This document shows, one piece after another, positions 61,176 through 64,000 of a stretch of 64,000 nt of DNA (position 1 is its first letter; every line of letters starts with the position of its first letter). Made by a program: the position numbers and the translations under genes. Under the pieces are notes generated by a model. That model was not told the origin of the DNA. It saw only the letters and a list, made by a program, of their open reading frames with translations, and did not search any database. Source of the stretch: Patiriisocius marinus (GTDB lineage Bacteria; Bacteroidota; Bacteroidia; Flavobacteriales; Flavobacteriaceae); NCBI RefSeq assembly GCF_008974325.1, contig NZ_BKCG01000008.1, forward strand, positions 62,001 to 126,000, given 5' to 3'.

Positions 61176-62552
61176 ATGAGCAAATACGATGTTATTGTTT
61201 TAGGATCTGGCCCTGGAGGCTATGTAACCGCTATTAGAGCGTCACAACTAGGATTGAAAACCGCAGTAGTGGAAAAGGAAAGCCTTGGGGGCGTTTGCCT
61301 TAATTGGGGATGTATCCCTACTAAAGCGCTTTTAAAAAGTGCACAAGTATTTGATTATTTAAAACACGCAAGTGATTACGGGTTAACCGTAAATGAATAT
61401 GACAAAGATTTTACTAAAGTAGTTGAGCGTAGCCGTGGCGTAGCCGAAGGAATGAGCAACGGAGTAAAGTTTTTAATGAAAAAAAATAAAATTGACGTTA
61501 TAGAAGGCTTTGGAAAATTGAAAGCCGGAAAAAAGATTGACGTTGATGGAAAAGAATATAGTGCAGACCATATTGTAATTGCAACTGGAGCACGATCTCG
61601 CGAATTACCAAACCTTCCACAAGACGGAAAAAAGGTAATTGGATACAGAGAAGCAATGACACTTAAAAAGCAACCAAAATCTATGATTGTTGTAGGTAGT
61701 GGAGCAATTGGTGTTGAATTTGCACACTTCTACAATGCAATGGGAACAGAAGTTACTATTGTTGAATACCTTCCTAATTTAGTACCTCTTGAAGATTTAG
61801 ATGTTTCAAAGCAATTTGAACGTTCATTCAAAAAAGCAGGTATTAAAGTAATGACAAACAGTTCGGTTGAGAAAGTGGACACTTCTGGTAAAACAGTTAA
61901 AGCAACTGTAAAAACTAAAAAAGGAGAAGAAATTATTGAAGCTGATATCGTACTTTCAGCGGTTGGTATTGTTACAAATATTGAAGGTATAGGCCTTGAA
62001 GATGTTGGTATCGTTACTGATAAAGGTAAAGTTATGGTAAATGATTTTTACCAAACTAATATCCCTGGATATTACGCAATTGGAGATATTACTCCTGGTC
62101 CTGCCTTAGCTCACGTGGCTTCTGCTGAAGGAATTACTTGTGTTGAAAAAATTGCAGGAATGAATGTTGAAGCTATTGACTACGGAAATATTCCTGGGTG
62201 TACATATGCAACTCCAGAAATTGCAAGTGTAGGGATGACAGAACAACAAGCAAAAGATGCTGGCTACGACATTAAAGTAGGTAAATTCCCTTTCTCTGCC
62301 TCAGGAAAAGCAAGCGCAGCCGGAACAAAAGACGGTTTTGTAAAAGTAATTTTTGACGCTAAGTATGGCGAATGGTTAGGTTGCCATATGATTGGTGCTG
62401 GAGTTACTGATATGATTGCTGAAGCAGTTTTAGGACGTAAATTAGAAACAACTGGTCACGAAGTTCTTAAAACAATCCACCCTCACCCTACTATGAGTGA
62501 AGCAGTAATGGAAGCTGTTGCAGATGCATACGACGAAGTAATACACCTGTAA
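61176..62552 (+). CDS. lpd: Dihydrolipoyl dehydrogenase
   Basis: The E3 component that reoxidises dihydrolipoamide in the pyruvate, 2-oxoglutarate and branched-chain dehydrogenase complexes. The 458-residue flavoprotein has the FAD motif GSGPGG (10-15), the redox disulfide C41-C46 in GGVCLNWGCIPTK, the NAD motif VVGSGAIGVEFA, a GYYAIGDITPGPALAHVA FAD loop and the C-terminal HPHPTMSEAVMEA with catalytic His-Glu. An upstream TTG extends the frame by 11 residues; I chose ATG at 61176 (MSKYDVIVLG). A TAAATTTG box at 61138-61145 overlaps that extension. Terminator at 62575-62609. Confidence 0.95.
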   Translation: MSKYDVIVLGSGPGGYVTAIRASQLGLKTAVVEKESLGGVCLNWGCIPTKALLKSAQVFDYLKHASDYGLTVNEYDKDFTKVVERSRGVAEGMSNGVKFLMKKNKIDVIEGFGKLKAGKKIDVDGKEYSADHIVIATGARSRELPNLPQDGKKVIGYREAMTLKKQPKSMIVVGSGAIGVEFAHFYNAMGTEVTIVEYLPNLVPLEDLDVSKQFERSFKKAGIKVMTNSSVEKVDTSGKTVKATVKTKKGEEIIEADIVLSAVGIVTNIEGIGLEDVGIVTDKGKVMVNDFYQTNIPGYYAIGDITPGPALAHVASAEGITCVEKIAGMNVEAIDYGNIPGCTYATPEIASVGMTEQQAKDAGYDIKVGKFPFSASGKASAAGTKDGFVKVIFDAKYGEWLGCHMIGAGVTDMIAEAVLGRKLETTGHEVLKTIHPHPTMSEAVMEAVADAYDEVIHL

Positions 62553-62574
62553 TGCTAAGTATTTTGTAAAACAT

Positions 62575-62609
62575 AAACCCCGAATTAGATTTAATTTAAT
62601 TCGGGGTTT
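62575..62609 (+). terminator. Terminator after lpd
   Basis: AAACCCCGAATTA / TAATTCGGGGTTT perfect 13-bp stem, 9-nt loop, then a T-run, 23 bases past the stop. Confidence 0.9.
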
Positions 62610-62676
62610 TTTTGACTTTATTCATTTATTAAGTAAAGTGAATTGTCTTAGCACTTTCAATTTTACTAAATAGTAA

Positions 62677-63093
62677 TTACTCAATAAAACTAGTAATTGC
62701 TAAATCATAACTCTGTAAACCAAAACCTAAAATAACACCTTTAGCTCCTGGTGAAATATACGACTGATGTCTAAACTCCTCTCTACCAAAAGTGTTAGAA
62801 ATATGCACTTCAATAACTGGAGTAGTAATAGCTTTAACTGCATCACCTATAGCAATTGAAGTATGCGTATATGCTGCTGCATTTAAAATAATACCATCAT
62901 AATCAAAACCTACTTCTTGCAGTTTAGAAACTAACTCCCCTTCGATATTAGATTGGAAATATTCTAATTCGATGTTTTTAAACTTAAATTGAAGATTACT
63001 AAAAAAATCTTGGAACGTTTCGGCTCCATAAATTTCTGGTTCTCGTTTTCCTAATAGATTAAGATTAGGACCATTTATGATAATAATTTTCAT
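62677..63093 (-). CDS. aroQ: Type II 3-dehydroquinate dehydratase
   Basis: AroQ dehydrates 3-dehydroquinate to 3-dehydroshikimate, step three of the shikimate pathway. The 138-residue protein has the family start INGPNLNLLGKREPEIYG with active Tyr22, an AAAYTHTSIAI segment with the active-site His, and VEVHISNTFGREEFRHQSY. The promoter box TATATTTG lies only 5 bases before the ATG, so the message is probably almost leaderless. Confidence 0.95.
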   Translation of the reverse strand: MKIIIINGPNLNLLGKREPEIYGAETFQDFFSNLQFKFKNIELEYFQSNIEGELVSKLQEVGFDYDGIILNAAAYTHTSIAIGDAVKAITTPVIEVHISNTFGREEFRHQSYISPGAKGVILGFGLQSYDLAITSFIE

Positions 63094-63097
63094 AGTT

Positions 63098-63126
63098 CAA
63101 ATATAGCCAAAAATAAAAAAGACCAA
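63098..63126 (-). promoter_or_regulatory. Promoter of aroQ
   Basis: Minus strand: TTG at 63126-63124, 18-base spacer, TATATTTG at 63105-63098. The TTG is inside the stem of the preceding terminator, and the predicted transcript start is at or very near the aroQ ATG. Confidence 0.6.
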
Positions 63127-63143
63127 TGCATGGCATCGGTCTT
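63119..63143 (-). terminator. Terminator after the outer-membrane protein gene
   Basis: AAGACC-A-ATGC / GCAT-C-GGTCTT stem with one mismatch and a 3-nt loop, then TTTTTTATTTTT on the minus strand. Confidence 0.8.
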
Positions 63144-63163
63144 AAAGTATGTTTTAGTATTTT

Positions 63164-63676
63164 TTAGAAATCAAATAACAAACCAAGTCTAGCGTGTAAG
63201 TATCCACTATCATCAACTTGATCTCCTAATTCTAAAAACGTATATTTTGTTTCTACAAAAATATTTACATTATCAATTAAATTGTAAACATATCCAGCTC
63301 CTACGTTACCTCCTATTTCACTACTTGTAAATTTTTCTTCACCTGTAGAAAAACCACCTACATCAGTCTTGTCTACAAATGTGCTAGACAAGTATTCACC
63401 ACCAGCAATTGCATAAAAACCTCTACCAATGTTGTAGCGTGCATTTAAATCTACAGCAAACCATTTTAGACGGTCATTATCTGCTATTTCAGCAAAAGCA
63501 AATGTGTTTGTATTACTTATTCCCCATTTTTCATTTAGTTCATAAATAAGATCAACAGATCCACCACCACCATCAAGTCCAGTAAGATATCCTGCTCCAA
63601 AACCAGCTTTAAAACCTTGAGCACTAGCTGTTGCAAATCCTGCAATCATAACAAATAAAACTATGTATTTTTTCAT
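63164..63676 (-). CDS. Outer-membrane beta-barrel protein
   Basis: A 170-residue precursor with a signal peptide (MKKYIVLFVMIAGFATASAQ, cleaved after residue 20) and about eight alternating hydrophobic strands (FKAGFGAGYLTGL, GGSVDLIYELNEKWG, ..., HARLGLLFDF). The last residue is Phe, as in barrels folded by the BAM complex. The function is unknown; similar small barrels are common in flavobacteria. A -7 box TATTTTTG lies at 63702-63709. Confidence 0.85.
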   Translation of the reverse strand: MKKYIVLFVMIAGFATASAQGFKAGFGAGYLTGLDGGGGSVDLIYELNEKWGISNTNTFAFAEIADNDRLKWFAVDLNARYNIGRGFYAIAGGEYLSSTFVDKTDVGGFSTGEEKFTSSEIGGNVGAGYVYNLIDNVNIFVETKYTFLELGDQVDDSGYLHARLGLLFDF

Positions 63677-63701
63677 TCTGAAATTTTAAAAATTTATATA
63701 A

Positions 63702-63709
63702 CAAAAATA
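63702..63709 (-). promoter_or_regulatory. Candidate -7 box for the barrel gene
   Basis: Minus-strand TATTTTTG, 25 bases before the ATG at 63676; no TTG at the best distance. Confidence 0.35.
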
Positions 63710-63729
63710 CAGTATTTACTATAATAAAA

Positions 63730-63754
63730 AAGTGGAAACAAGATGTTTCCACTT
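63730..63754 (-). terminator. Terminator after the right-edge gene
   Basis: AAGTGGAAACA / TGTTTCCACTT perfect 11-bp stem, 3-nt loop, TTTTTTATT on the minus strand. Confidence 0.85.
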
Positions 63755-63779
63755 CATTTAACATAGGTTTTATCGTTGT

Positions 63780-64000
63780 TTATAGAAATGAATATCCTGC
63801 CCAAATTTGAAACACGTTATTCTGATTTTTATTACTTGTAAACTCATCATTATTTACATTTGAAATACCTTTATTGTAGCGTAATCCAAACAAGAACGAT
63901 TTTAATGAATATGATACACCTAATGCAATACCTATATCTAAATCATTAAAAGCTTCTTTATTATCAATTTCAAGACCTTCATCATCAAAAATACGTTCTC
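63780..64000 (-). CDS. Outer-membrane beta-barrel protein (3' part only)
   Basis: The last 73 codons of a gene that enters from the right edge. The sequence shows paired strands typical of an outer-membrane barrel (DLDIGIALGVSYSL, SFLFGLRYNKGIS, NNVFQIWAGYSFL) and ends in a hydrophobic C-terminal residue. It resembles PorT-like barrels (the outer-membrane beta-barrel family of Bacteroidota). It lies on the same strand as the barrel gene at 63164, separated by its own terminator. Confidence 0.7.
   Translation of the reverse strand, partial: ERIFDDEGLEIDNKEAFNDLDIGIALGVSYSLKSFLFGLRYNKGISNVNNDEFTSNKNQNNVFQIWAGYSFL

Overview
The window is a piece of chromosome from a member of the Bacteroidota, most likely the family Flavobacteriaceae. 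It is AT-rich and has no clear Shine-Dalgarno sequences. It carries TAnnTTTG-type -7 promoter boxes and two type IX secretion genes (porX, porQ). Lipid A synthesis uses the fused lpxC-fabZ gene typical of the phylum, and many genes encode short SusD-like or DUF-type surface lipoproteins. I saw no rRNA, tRNA, insertion sequence, phage or CRISPR array.

Layout. Positions 1-7242 (minus strand) hold a truncated prohibitin-like gene, a VWA-like membrane protein, fabG, an M16 protease lipoprotein and sucD. Positions 7380-15383 (minus) hold an envelope cluster read HD-hydrolase, lpxD, lpxC-fabZ, lpxA, efp, a second lpxD-like acyltransferase and an NTF2-fold protein. A leucine-rich surface lipoprotein gene with a frameshifted C-terminus interrupts this cluster. 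Positions 15541-21340 (plus) hold porX, tsaE, two copies of a small-lipoprotein/membrane-protein pair, ald and a hypothetical gene. Positions 21346-29650 are mixed: proline dehydrogenase, aroB, PfpI, DinB, an Lrp/AsnC regulator, an M14 carboxypeptidase divergent from an autoregulated HTH gene, and a methyltransferase fused to a VF530 domain. Positions 29652-35937 (minus) hold mscL, parC, a DUF1016 nuclease and parE. Positions 36297-41380 hold a PAP2 phosphatase, lysA, ychF, a coiled-coil exported protein and an alpha/beta hydrolase. Positions 41631-50745 hold rpsA, two paralogous lipoproteins flanking a META-domain gene, cmk-porQ and lon. Positions 50990-53886 (plus) form an ECF sigma/anti-sigma operon with two beta-solenoid exported proteins. 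The rest holds a DUF6252-like lipoprotein, an Atg22-like MFS transporter, an M48 protease, two msrB genes, a second leucine-rich lipoprotein, lpd, aroQ and two outer-membrane barrel genes, the last one truncated.

The most unusual region is 17125-19766. It is an old tandem duplication of the tsaE-to-ald interval. Both copies of a pair of overlapping genes, a 44-45 residue lipoprotein and a 175-residue four-helix membrane protein, are intact. The duplicated tsaE and ald parts have decayed to recognisable remnants. The overlap geometry (82 nt from lipoprotein start to membrane-protein start, same relative frame) and the promoter are kept in both copies, which suggests the pair is a functional unit. 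Other points of interest are the palindromic operator controlling the HTH/M14 divergent pair, the nuclease gene inside the topoisomerase IV operon with an internal palindromic 33-bp repeat, and promoters whose -33 element lies inside the terminator of the preceding gene.
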